Assembly (NCBI GenBank): GCA_945876945.1
Contig: CAMCQE010000026.1
Span: forward strand, 1 to 35,229
DNA from: Klebsiella pneumoniae
GTDB lineage: Bacteria; Pseudomonadota; Gammaproteobacteria; Ga0077536
Length of the DNA stretch: 35,229 bases
Reading direction: 5' to 3'
The translations under genes and the position numbers were made by a program. Positions 6,952 through 14,867 of this stretch are shown in pieces. The first letter of the stretch is position 1. Each line of letters starts with the position of its first letter. The notes under the pieces were generated by a model. That model did no database searches, was not told where the DNA came from, and saw only the letters and a list, made by a program, of their open reading frames with translations.

Positions 6952-8376
6952 TTACCAGCTACCGCCCAGCGCGCGAATCAAGGCCACCGTAGTTTGCAGC
7001 CGGGCGCCTCGCAGTTGCTGCTGCTGACGCGCGGTGGCCAGCGTCTGGCGGCGGGCGTCAATCACATCCAGATAGCCCACCGCGCCGGCGTCATAGCGCT
7101 GGCTGGCGATGCCGAGCGCGCGCTCGGCCGCGTCGTGGGTGGCGGCCACCGTATCGGTTTGCTCGGCCAGCGTGCGCAAGCCCACCAATGCGTCTTCCAC
7201 TTCGCCGAACGCGCGGAGCACGCTTTGGCGGTACAGGGCAGTTTCTTCCATGAGCGCCGCTTCAGCCCGTTTGAGATTGGCGCGATTGCGTCCGCCGTCA
7301 AACAGCGGCGCGGTTAGCAGCGCGCCGGCCAGCGGGCCGAGCGACCAGGTGCGGGCCGACCATGAAAACAGCTCACCAATATCGCCCGAGGCAAAGCCGG
7401 CGTCGGCGGTCAGATTGAGCACCGGGTAGAAGGCGGTCTTGGCCACCCCGATGCGGGCGTTGGCAGCAGCCAGCCGATTTTCGGCGGCGGCAATATCCGG
7501 ACGGCGTTCCAGCAGGGTCGATGGCAAACCTGCGGGCACGCTCGGCGGCCGGGCGGCCAGCGCCGCCGGTGCCAATTTGAAACTGGCCGGCGCCTTGCCG
7601 AGCAAAATCGCGAGCGCGTGGCTGAGTTCGGCGCGGGTGCGGGTGAGCCCAATCTGCTCGGTGCGGGTGGCTTGAAGTTCGGCTTCGGCCCGCGCCAGAT
7701 CGAGATCGCTGATGTCGCCCGCATTGGCCTGCGTGCTCAACAGGCGCACCGCGTCACGTCGCAGCTGCACCGCTTCTGTCAGCACGCCGAGTTCGGCATC
7801 CGTCTGGCGGAGCAGGAAGTAGGTGCGGGCGACCTCGGCTTGCAGCGCCAGCTGCAGGGATTGGTAGAGCGCTGCGGCCGCTGCGCTGTCGGCCCGCGCG
7901 GCCTGCACGCTGTCGCGCACGCGGCCAAAGAGGTCGATTTCATAACTGGCAGCCACGCCGAAGCGGTAGCGCTCGAAGGAAGGGAAATCGCCATCGGCCC
8001 GTGCCAGCGGGCCCACGTTCTCGGCCTTGCCGCCGGCCGCGCCGGCGCCGAAATTGAGCCGGGGCAGGCGTTCGGCGGCGGCGGTGTTGACCAGCGTGCG
8101 CGCCTGCTCCAGGCGGGCCGCAGCGGCCATGAGATCCTGATTGGCCGCGCCGGCGTCCGTCACCAGTGCGTTCAGCGTGCTGTCGTCAAATACCGTCCAC
8201 CACGCGCCGCGCGCGCTGGCCTCGGCGGGCGCCGCTTCCTGCCACTGCCCGTCGACGCTCGGCGGCGCTTCCTGCCACTCGGCGGGCAGGTCGACCTTGG
8301 GTGGGGTGAGCGGTGGTGCCATCGAGCACGCGTTGAGCGTGGCGATCAGGCCCAGGCTGATAACGCGCCAGTTCAT
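6952..8376 (-). CDS. RND efflux outer-membrane lipoprotein, NodT/OprM family
   Basis: A 474-residue outer-membrane channel subunit of a tripartite pump. It has a lipoprotein signal with lipobox LNAC (Cys17). Two copies of the outer-membrane efflux (TolC-type) domain follow, with typical segments such as RRPDIAAAENRLAAANARIGVAKTAFYP (shown here only as a landmark near residue 300) and a C-terminal SQRYDAGAVGYLDVIDARR. The start ATG overlaps the pump stop as ATGA (8373-8376). It should form the trimeric exit duct for the pump and adaptor encoded upstream. Confidence 0.95.
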   Translation of the reverse strand: MNWRVISLGLIATLNACSMAPPLTPPKVDLPAEWQEAPPSVDGQWQEAAPAEASARGAWWTVFDDSTLNALVTDAGAANQDLMAAAARLEQARTLVNTAAAERLPRLNFGAGAAGGKAENVGPLARADGDFPSFERYRFGVAASYEIDLFGRVRDSVQAARADSAAAAALYQSLQLALQAEVARTYFLLRQTDAELGVLTEAVQLRRDAVRLLSTQANAGDISDLDLARAEAELQATRTEQIGLTRTRAELSHALAILLGKAPASFKLAPAALAARPPSVPAGLPSTLLERRPDIAAAENRLAAANARIGVAKTAFYPVLNLTADAGFASGDIGELFSWSARTWSLGPLAGALLTAPLFDGGRNRANLKRAEAALMEETALYRQSVLRAFGEVEDALVGLRTLAEQTDTVAATHDAAERALGIASQRYDAGAVGYLDVIDARRQTLATARQQQQLRGARLQTTVALIRALGGSW

Positions 8377-11300
8377 ACGCCGGGCTCGGAAGTGGGCGGG
8401 ACGATGGCGGCGGGCTTGGGGCGTTTGGCCAGCAACACGTAGAACACCGGGGTGAGGAAGAGGCCAAATAACGTCACCCCGACCATGCCCGAGAACACTG
8501 CGATGCCCATCGCACGCCGCATTTCCGCTCCCGCGCCGTGCGAAAGCACCAGCGGCAGCACGCCCATGATGAACGCGATGGAGGTCATGAGAATCGGCCG
8601 CAGGCGCATGCGGCAGGCTTCGAGCGCCGCCTTGACCGGCCCGATGGAGGGGTCGTGCAGTTCGCGCTCGCGGGCGAACTCCACAATAAGAATCGCGTTT
8701 TTACACGCCAGCCCCATCAGCACAAACAGCGCAATCTGCGTGAAGATGTTTTTGTCGCCGCCGGTATACATCACCCCGCCAATCGCAAACAGCAGGCACA
8801 GCGGCACGATAAGAATAATGGCGAGCGGCAGGCGGAAACTCTCGTACAACGCGGCCAGCACCAGCATCACCAGCAGCGCGCACAGCGGATACACCAGCAC
8901 CGCCGAATTGCCGGCGAGAATTTCCTGATAGGTCAGTTCGGTCCACTCGTAGGCGATGCCGCGCGGCAGGGTCTCGCGCAGGATCTCTTCCATTTTTGCC
9001 CGCGCCTCGCCCGAGCTCACGCCGGGTGCCGCCGCGCCGTTGATGTCGGCTGAAGGGAACGCGTTGTAGCGCAGCGCGCGGTCGGGTCCGAAGGACGGCT
9101 GCATTTTCACCAGCGCACCGAGCGGCACCATTTCGCCCTGTGCGTTGCGGGTTTTGAGCTGGGCCACGTCTTCCGCCTGATGGCGATATTGGCCATCGGC
9201 CTGCACCACCACGCGATAGGTTTTGCCAAAGCGGTTGAAGTCGTTGACGTAGAGCGAGCCGAGATAAATCTGCATGGTCGCAAAGAGCTCGTTCAGATTG
9301 ACGCCCATCTGCTTGGCTTTTTCGCGGTCGATGGCGGCGTTCAATTGCGGCACGTTGATCTGGTAGCTGGAGAACACGCCGGCCAGCTGCGGCGTTTGCC
9401 AGGCTTTCATGAGCGCCGCCTGCAAGGACTGATACAGCACCTCGTCGCCGAGCCCGGCCTGATCTTCCAGCTGCAGCTTGAAGCCACCAATCGCGCCCAG
9501 GCCGTCTACCGGCGGCGGCGTGAAGAAAGCAATAAAAGCGCCCTGGATGCCGAAGTACTGCTGGTTCAGATTCTGCGCGATCGCGGCCGCCGAGAGTGCC
9601 GGCGTGGTGCGATTCTCGAAGTCGTCGAGATTGATGAACAGCAGCCCCGCGTTGGACGAATTCATGAAGCCGTTAATCGACAGGCCCGGGAAGCTCACCA
9701 CGTTTTTCACGCCCGGCGTCTTGAACGCGATCTCGGTCATGCGCTTGAGAATTTTGTCCGTGCGCTCGAGTGAGGCGGCGTCTGGTAGCTGCGCGAAGCC
9801 AATCAGGTACTGCTTGTCCGGCGGCGGAATGAAGCCGCCGGGGACTTTCATGAAGGCCTGCCAGGTGGCGAACAGCAGGCCCAGATACACCAGCACCAGC
9901 AGAAATTTCACCCGCATGAAGCGCGCGACCACCCACGCATAGCCGCCGGCGCTGCGGTGGAAAACCGCATCGAACCCCCGGAAAAACCAGCCGAACAGCC
10001 TATCCATCACGCGCGTTAGCCAGTCTTTGGGGGCGTCGTGTCCGCGTAGCAGCAGCGCCGCCAGCGCGGGTGACAGCGTGAGCGAGTTAATCGCGGAGAT
10101 CACCGTGGAGATGGCAATCGTCAGCGAGAACTGGCGGAAGAACTGCCCGGTCAGGCCGCTGATGAAGGCAATGGGCACAAACACCGCGCAGAGCGTGAGC
10201 GCGATGGCGATGATGGGCCCGGAGACCTCCTGCATCGCCCGGTAGGACGCGGCCTTGGGTGTCAGCCCCATTTCGATATTCCGCTCAACGTTCTCCACCA
10301 CCACGATGGCGTCGTCCACCACGATGCCAATCGCCAGCACCAGCCCGAACAGCGTCAGCGTGTTGATGGAAAAGCCGCAGAGCGCCATCACGGCGAAGGT
10401 GCCGATGATCGACACCGGCACGGCGGCCAGCGGGATGATCGACGCGCGCCAGGTTTTGAGAAACACGATCACCACGGCCACCACCAGCAGCACCGCCTCG
10501 ATCAGGGTCTCAATCACGGCGCGGATGGATTGACGGACGAACTGCGTGGGGTCGTAGACGATTTCGTATTTCACGCCCTGCGGGAAGTCCTTTTTCATGT
10601 CTTCCATCATGTCGCGGACCTGATTCGACAGGTCGATGGCGTTCGACAGCGGCGCCTGAAACACGCCGAGCGCGACGGCCGGTTTGTTGTCGAGCAGGCT
10701 GTGGGTCGAATAATCGCTGGCCGCGAGTTCGATCCGCGCCACATCGCGCAGGCGTAGCACGCCGCCTTGCGCGGAAGTCCGCAGGATGATGTCGCCAAAT
10801 TCGGACTCGGTCGTGAGCCGGCCCTGCGTGTTGACCGAGAGCTGGAATTCGGTGCCGGCCGGCGCCGGCGGGGCGCCGATCACCCCGGCCGCCACCTGCT
10901 GGTTTTGCTCCTGAATGGCGGCCACCACATCGGTGGCGGTCAGGTCGCGCGCGGCGAGTTTGGTGGGATCTAGCCACATGCGCATCGCGTAATCGCCGCC
11001 GCCAAACACCTGCACATCCCCCATGCCCTGAATGCGCCGCAGCTTGTCGCGCACGTTCAGCACCGCGTAGTTGCGCAAGTAAAGTTCGTCGTAACGGGAA
11101 TCGCTGGAGAGCAGGTGCACCACCATCGTGAGGTTGGGCGACTGCTTCTGGGTAATCACGCCAATCTGGCGCACTTCGGCCGGTAGGCGCGGCAAGGCGC
11201 GTTGCACGCGGTTCTGGACCTGGGTTTCGGCCAAGTCCGGATCGGTGCCAATTTTGAAGGTGACCGTCACGTTCAGCACGCCGTCGGTCGTCGCCTGCGA

Positions 11301-11543
11301 CGAGAGATACAGCATGTTCTCCACGCCGTTGATCTGTTCTTCGATAGGCGCAGCGACGGTTTCGGCAATGACTTTGGGATTGGCGCCCGGATAGGTCGCG
11401 GTGACGACCACCGCCGGCGGCACCACGTCCGGGTATTCGGAGACCGGCAAAAACGGCAGCGCCATGAGGCCGGCGACAAAAATGCCGATCGACAGCACGG
11501 CCGCGAATACCGGCCGGTCAATGAACGTCCGGGACAGGCTCAT
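8373..11543 (-). CDS. RND multidrug efflux permease, HAE1 family (MexF/AcrB-like)
   Basis: A 1056-residue inner-membrane proton-driven pump, close to the usual length. It starts MSLSRTFIDRPVFAAVLSIG, a hallmark of HAE1 pumps, and the first periplasmic loop resembles MexF. The TM4 proton-relay pair is present (GIVVDDAIVVVENVERN), and the TM10 lysine is in MGLACKNAILIVEFARE. Twelve membrane segments and two large porter loops are apparent. HAE1 pumps export antibiotics, solvents, dyes or metabolites; the substrate is not predictable here. It begins 7 bp after the adaptor gene stop, and its own stop overlaps the channel gene. No dedicated regulator gene adjoins the operon. Confidence 0.96.
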   Translation of the reverse strand: MSLSRTFIDRPVFAAVLSIGIFVAGLMALPFLPVSEYPDVVPPAVVVTATYPGANPKVIAETVAAPIEEQINGVENMLYLSSQATTDGVLNVTVTFKIGTDPDLAETQVQNRVQRALPRLPAEVRQIGVITQKQSPNLTMVVHLLSSDSRYDELYLRNYAVLNVRDKLRRIQGMGDVQVFGGGDYAMRMWLDPTKLAARDLTATDVVAAIQEQNQQVAAGVIGAPPAPAGTEFQLSVNTQGRLTTESEFGDIILRTSAQGGVLRLRDVARIELAASDYSTHSLLDNKPAVALGVFQAPLSNAIDLSNQVRDMMEDMKKDFPQGVKYEIVYDPTQFVRQSIRAVIETLIEAVLLVVAVVIVFLKTWRASIIPLAAVPVSIIGTFAVMALCGFSINTLTLFGLVLAIGIVVDDAIVVVENVERNIEMGLTPKAASYRAMQEVSGPIIAIALTLCAVFVPIAFISGLTGQFFRQFSLTIAISTVISAINSLTLSPALAALLLRGHDAPKDWLTRVMDRLFGWFFRGFDAVFHRSAGGYAWVVARFMRVKFLLVLVYLGLLFATWQAFMKVPGGFIPPPDKQYLIGFAQLPDAASLERTDKILKRMTEIAFKTPGVKNVVSFPGLSINGFMNSSNAGLLFINLDDFENRTTPALSAAAIAQNLNQQYFGIQGAFIAFFTPPPVDGLGAIGGFKLQLEDQAGLGDEVLYQSLQAALMKAWQTPQLAGVFSSYQINVPQLNAAIDREKAKQMGVNLNELFATMQIYLGSLYVNDFNRFGKTYRVVVQADGQYRHQAEDVAQLKTRNAQGEMVPLGALVKMQPSFGPDRALRYNAFPSADINGAAAPGVSSGEARAKMEEILRETLPRGIAYEWTELTYQEILAGNSAVLVYPLCALLVMLVLAALYESFRLPLAIILIVPLCLLFAIGGVMYTGGDKNIFTQIALFVLMGLACKNAILIVEFARERELHDPSIGPVKAALEACRMRLRPILMTSIAFIMGVLPLVLSHGAGAEMRRAMGIAVFSGMVGVTLFGLFLTPVFYVLLAKRPKPAAIVPPTSEPGV

Positions 11544-11550
11544 CGGGTGC

Positions 11551-13302
11551 TCAATGCGTCAAGGCGGCCAGCGCCTTCACCGAGCGCGGCCAGGCCTGCA
11601 CTGCCTTGCGAAGTTCCGGACTTAACTCGGCAACGGCGGCCTGCGCCTGGGCGGCATCCGGGTAGTGGCCGGTCACCACGACGAACCAGGGTTTGTCGGC
11701 GCGGCGGGTTTCCAGAATGGCGGCTTTATCGGTCAGCGCATGGTGTTTCAGAAAGCGCTCGCTGCCCTCACGGTCAGCACCCGCGAGCAATTGCAGCGCA
11801 TAGCTCTCGGGGGCTTGCTGACGCAGCCAGTCGGCGGAGTAGGGATTCGGCGCGGCGCTCGTCGGCGCGGCGTCGGCGGCGTTGGCGTCCGCCGCCTTGG
11901 TGCTCGCCGCAGGCTTCGGTGCGCTGGTAGCTGGCGGCGCTTCAACGGCTGGTTTGGGGGCTTCAACAGGGGCTTTCGGTGCCTCGGCGGTGGGCTCGGG
12001 CGTTTCCGCCGCCGCCTTGGGTGCCGCGGCCGTTGCCGACAGCGCTTCGGCGCTGGCGGGTGCGGCGTTGGCCTTGGCCGCAGGCGTCTCAGCGGTGGCC
12101 GCCGGGGCGTCTTTGCTCGGGGCAACCGGGGCGGCGGAGAGGTCCGCAGGCGCCATGTCGACCACGGATGGCGTCACCGGCGAGCCTGGCCGCACGCGCT
12201 GCAGGCCGTCGATCACAATTTGCTCGCCGGCCTTGAGCCCGCTTTCCACAACGCGTAATCCAGCGGTCGCGCGGCCGGGTTTGATCTCGCGGTACTGGGC
12301 GTTTTTATCGGCGTCCAGCACCAGCACAAAACGCTTGCTTTGGTCGGTGCCGATCGCGCTGTCCTGCACCATCACCACCCGCCGCGTGCCACTGCCCCCG
12401 GCCAGGCGCACGCGGGCATACAGCCCCGGCGTGAAGCGCCGGTCGGGATTGGGCAATTCGGCCCGCAGGCGAACGGTGCCGCTCGCCATGTTGATCTGGT
12501 TATCCACGAACTGGAGGGTGGCGTTGTGGGGCGTGCCCTCCTCGTTCGCCAGACCCACCTGAACTTTCAGGCCGCGGCTGCGGTCCTTGCCGATGTACTT
12601 CAGGTAGGCGGCTTCATCGGCTTCGAAGCTGACGTAAATGGGATCGAGCGCCACCAGCGTGCTCAGGCGGGGCGAATCCGGCGCGTCGCCGCGGATGAGG
12701 TTGCCGATGGTGAGTTCGTCTTTGCCCATGCGACCCGCCACCGGCGCGGTGATGCGGGTGTAGCCAAGGTCGACACGGGCGGCGTCAATGCGCGCGGCAT
12801 CGGCCTTCCGCGCCGCCTCGAGCGTGGCAACCGCCGCGTTCGCGGCCTCGAACTCGCGCCGCGAGGTGGCGCGCGAGGGCAGCATTTTGCGTTGGCGGGC
12901 GAGTTCCAGTTCGGCCAGCGCGAGCTGCGCGCGGGTATTGCCTGCGGCGGCTTCTGCTTCGGCCAAACGGGCCGCGAAGGGGGCGGGGTCGATCTCGAAC
13001 AACAGCGTGCCGGCGGCGACTTCATCCCCCGGCGTGAAATGAATGGCCTGCAGATAGCCGTTCACCCGCGCGCGCAGGTCAACGTGCTGGGTGGCCTCGA
13101 AGCGGCCCGCAAATTCGTCGGTCTCGGCGACTTCGCGTTCAATCGCCGCGGCTACGGTGACAGGCGGTGGGGCGGACGGCATCATGCCGGGGTCACCGGC
13201 GGGCGGGGCTTTGCCGCAGGCGACCAGCGCCATCGTGAGGACCCACGGCAGGGCGCGAGCGCCGGCCAACACGGAGCGCGGGATCGCGCGGGTTGCGGTC
13301 AT
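11551..13302 (-). CDS. RND periplasmic adaptor (membrane fusion lipoprotein) fused to a C-terminal SPOR domain
   Basis: 583 residues from the ATG at 13302, clearly longer than the usual 370-400 for an adaptor. A lipoprotein signal ends in LVAC (Cys29). The normal adaptor follows: barrel-sandwich hybrid (about 73-107), an alpha-helical hairpin (about 110-165), a second sandwich half with ITAPVAGRMGKDELTIGN, then beta-barrel and membrane-proximal domains to about residue 380. Next comes a roughly 100-residue Ala/Pro/Glu/Lys-rich linker (about 383-485, DNA 11848-12156). The last 98 residues (11554-11847) look like the SPOR domain of DamX: YALQLLAG, then ETRRADKPWFVVVTGHYPD and AVAELSPELR. SPOR domains bind peptidoglycan lacking stem peptides, enriched at division sites. 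An AAGG lies nine bases before the ATG; the frame is open further upstream but without a better start. Confidence 0.9.
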   Translation of the reverse strand: MTATRAIPRSVLAGARALPWVLTMALVACGKAPPAGDPGMMPSAPPPVTVAAAIEREVAETDEFAGRFEATQHVDLRARVNGYLQAIHFTPGDEVAAGTLLFEIDPAPFAARLAEAEAAAGNTRAQLALAELELARQRKMLPSRATSRREFEAANAAVATLEAARKADAARIDAARVDLGYTRITAPVAGRMGKDELTIGNLIRGDAPDSPRLSTLVALDPIYVSFEADEAAYLKYIGKDRSRGLKVQVGLANEEGTPHNATLQFVDNQINMASGTVRLRAELPNPDRRFTPGLYARVRLAGGSGTRRVVMVQDSAIGTDQSKRFVLVLDADKNAQYREIKPGRATAGLRVVESGLKAGEQIVIDGLQRVRPGSPVTPSVVDMAPADLSAAPVAPSKDAPAATAETPAAKANAAPASAEALSATAAAPKAAAETPEPTAEAPKAPVEAPKPAVEAPPATSAPKPAASTKAADANAADAAPTSAAPNPYSADWLRQQAPESYALQLLAGADREGSERFLKHHALTDKAAILETRRADKPWFVVVTGHYPDAAQAQAAVAELSPELRKAVQAWPRSVKALAALTH

Positions 13303-13427
13303 GAGCACAAACCTTAAAGCCCGGAAAGCGGGGGAGGCGGCATGATAGTCGTTAAGCCCGGTGACAGAAACCAAGCCCGCGTGCGCCCGACACGAGCGTC
13401 CGGCCCCAAACTTCAGGAACTGCCCCG
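13303..13427. promoter_or_regulatory. Divergent intergenic region between RND operon and NhaD-like transporter
   Basis: 125 bp that must carry the promoters for the minus-strand RND operon and the plus-strand transporter gene. I find no convincing -35/-10 pair or palindrome. A Shine-Dalgarno-like AGGA at about 13415 serves the transporter start. Confidence 0.4.
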
Positions 13428-14681
13428 ATGACCCCGATAACGCCTTTCGGTATCCCGCTGGAATTTGTGCTCTTTGCCGCGACCTTGCTGGGCGTGGCGC
13501 TGTTCCATCATCACACCCTCGCTGTGGCGCTCACCGGGCTGGCGACATTGATGGGCTACAAGCTGCTTTTCACCGGCTTTCACGCCGGCCCCGGCGTGCC
13601 GGGACTCATCGCCCACCTACAGCACGAGTGGGTGACGCTGGCCAATCTGTTTGGCCTGCTCATGGGTTTTGCGCTGCTGGCGCGCCATTTCGAGAAAAGC
13701 CATGTGCCGGTAATCCTGCCCAAATATCTGCCCGACGACTGGAAGGGCGCCTTTGTGATGCTGGTGATGGTGTTTGTGATGTCGAGTTTTCTCGACAACA
13801 TCGCCGCCGCCCTGATTGGCGGCGCGATGGCGCATCAGTTGTTTCGCGCACGGGTGCACATTGGTTATCTGGCAGCGATTGTTGCGGCCTCGAATGCCGG
13901 CGGTTCGGGCAGCGTGGTGGGCGATACCACCACCACCATGATGTGGATCGACGGCGTGGCGCCGACCGATGTCCTTACTGCCTACACGGCCGCTGTGGTG
14001 GCGTTGGTGGTGTGCGGCATTCCGGCGTCCATCCAGCAGCAGCGCTACTCGCCCATTCTTAAAGATGCCCATGCCCACACCCATGTGGACTGGACGCGAT
14101 TATTCATCGTGGCCTTCATGCTGGTGGCCGCCATGCTCACCAATATCGTGGTGAATACCCACTACACCGAGCAGGCGGGCGATTTCCCCTGGCTCGGCGC
14201 GGCGGTGTGTGTCGCGCTATTGCTTACCGTGAAGTTACGCCGTCCGGACTGGGAGCTGCTGCCCGAAACCGCCATGGGCACCGTGTTTCTGCTGTCGCTG
14301 GTCACTGCTGCCTCGCTGATGCCGGTGGAAGAACTACCCACGGCCTCCTGGCACACGGCGCTTGGCCTGGGCTTTGTGTCGGCGGTGTTCGACAACATTC
14401 CGCTTACCGCACTCGCGCTGAAGCAGGGCGGCTACGACTGGGGCGTGCTCGCTTACGCGGTGGGCTTCGGCGGGTCAATGTTGTGGTTCGGCTCCAGCGC
14501 CGGCGTCGCCCTGACCAACCTCTATCCGGAGGCGCGCTCGGCCGGTCTTTGGCTGCGCCATGGCTGGCACGTGGCGCTCGCTTACGTGCTGGGCTTCGCC
14601 GTGATGATGGCCGTCGTCGGCTGGGAGCCGCACGAGCGGCATAAGGCGCCGGCGGCAACGCCAGCCAGCCTCGCGCGCTAA
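13428..14681 (+). CDS. NhaD/ArsB-type (ion transporter superfamily) permease
   Basis: A 417-residue polytopic membrane protein with about ten to twelve hydrophobic segments. Paired family motifs are visible in each half: VMSSFLDNIAAALIGGAMA and GGSGSVVGDTTTTMMW in the first, VSAVFDNIPLTALALKQ and VGFGGSMLWFGSSAGVALTN in the second. The inverted-repeat arrangement with conserved Asp/Asn pairs is that of the ion transporter superfamily, which includes NhaD sodium/proton antiporters, ArsB and SLC13-type carriers. A His-rich loop (DAHAHTHVDW) sits mid-protein. Sodium/proton exchange is the best guess, but an organic anion is possible. The ATG has AGGA about nine bases upstream. It is a single gene, divergent from the efflux operon. 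Confidence 0.8.
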   Translation: MTPITPFGIPLEFVLFAATLLGVALFHHHTLAVALTGLATLMGYKLLFTGFHAGPGVPGLIAHLQHEWVTLANLFGLLMGFALLARHFEKSHVPVILPKYLPDDWKGAFVMLVMVFVMSSFLDNIAAALIGGAMAHQLFRARVHIGYLAAIVAASNAGGSGSVVGDTTTTMMWIDGVAPTDVLTAYTAAVVALVVCGIPASIQQQRYSPILKDAHAHTHVDWTRLFIVAFMLVAAMLTNIVVNTHYTEQAGDFPWLGAAVCVALLLTVKLRRPDWELLPETAMGTVFLLSLVTAASLMPVEELPTASWHTALGLGFVSAVFDNIPLTALALKQGGYDWGVLAYAVGFGGSMLWFGSSAGVALTNLYPEARSAGLWLRHGWHVALAYVLGFAVMMAVVGWEPHERHKAPAATPASLAR

Positions 14682-14688
14682 AAATGAG

Positions 14689-14705
14689 GCGCCGCTGAGC
14701 GGCGC
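14689..14705. terminator. Weak hairpin after the NhaD-like gene
   Basis: GCGCCGCT-G-AGCGGCGC forms a strong 8-bp GC stem just beyond the stop at 14681. On the plus strand it is followed by AAATCC rather than a T-run, so it is not a canonical intrinsic terminator; a run of T follows only on the minus strand, where no gene is read. It may still slow or stabilise the 3' end of the transcript. Confidence 0.35.
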
Positions 14706-14746
14706 AAATCCTGCGGACGCCATTAGGTGTTGGCTCATTTTCAACC

Positions 14747-14752
14747 TATAGT
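14747..14752 (+). promoter_or_regulatory. Candidate -10 element (TATAGT) upstream of leader ORF and first kinase
   Basis: TATAGT in the context ACCTATAGTC lies 46 bp before the leader ATG. No good -35 is found at 16-18 bp spacing. The same CCTATAGTC word occurs upstream of the GST/kinase-2 pair at 18980, which is the main reason to note it. Confidence 0.35.
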
Positions 14753-14798
14753 CGCCGCAGGCTCGCACCGTGACGGGCTTTCCAGCAGGAACCACAGC

Positions 14799-14867
14799 AT
14801 GTCCGAGCGCTCTCTGGACCTCCATCGTCATGTCGCCGCCGCGCGTCCGGGGGAGCGGCGGGCGTGA
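14799..14867 (+). CDS. 22-codon leader ORF overlapping the kinase start
   Basis: ATG at 14799 is preceded by CAGGA with eight-base spacing. The peptide starts MSERSLDLHRHV and is basic, with several Arg and two His residues. Its TGA (14865-14867) overlaps the kinase GTG start (14864-14866) as GTGA. Such an arrangement usually means translational coupling, so the leader may set how often the kinase is made. No similarity to a known leader peptide is recognised, and it has no runs of one amino acid that would suggest attenuation. The kinase also has its own purine-rich GGGGGAG upstream of the GTG, so the leader could be dispensable. Confidence 0.5.
   Translation: MSERSLDLHRHVAAARPGERRA

Noticed and set aside
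12000-12160. Ala/Pro-rich stretch in the adaptor considered as a frameshift artefact
   Set aside because: The frame stays open and leads into a recognisable SPOR-like domain, and such linkers commonly precede SPOR domains.
13303-13374. Upstream extension of the RND adaptor frame
   Set aside because: It would put 24 residues before the lipoprotein signal; the ATG at 13302 gives a proper signal and has a ribosome site.
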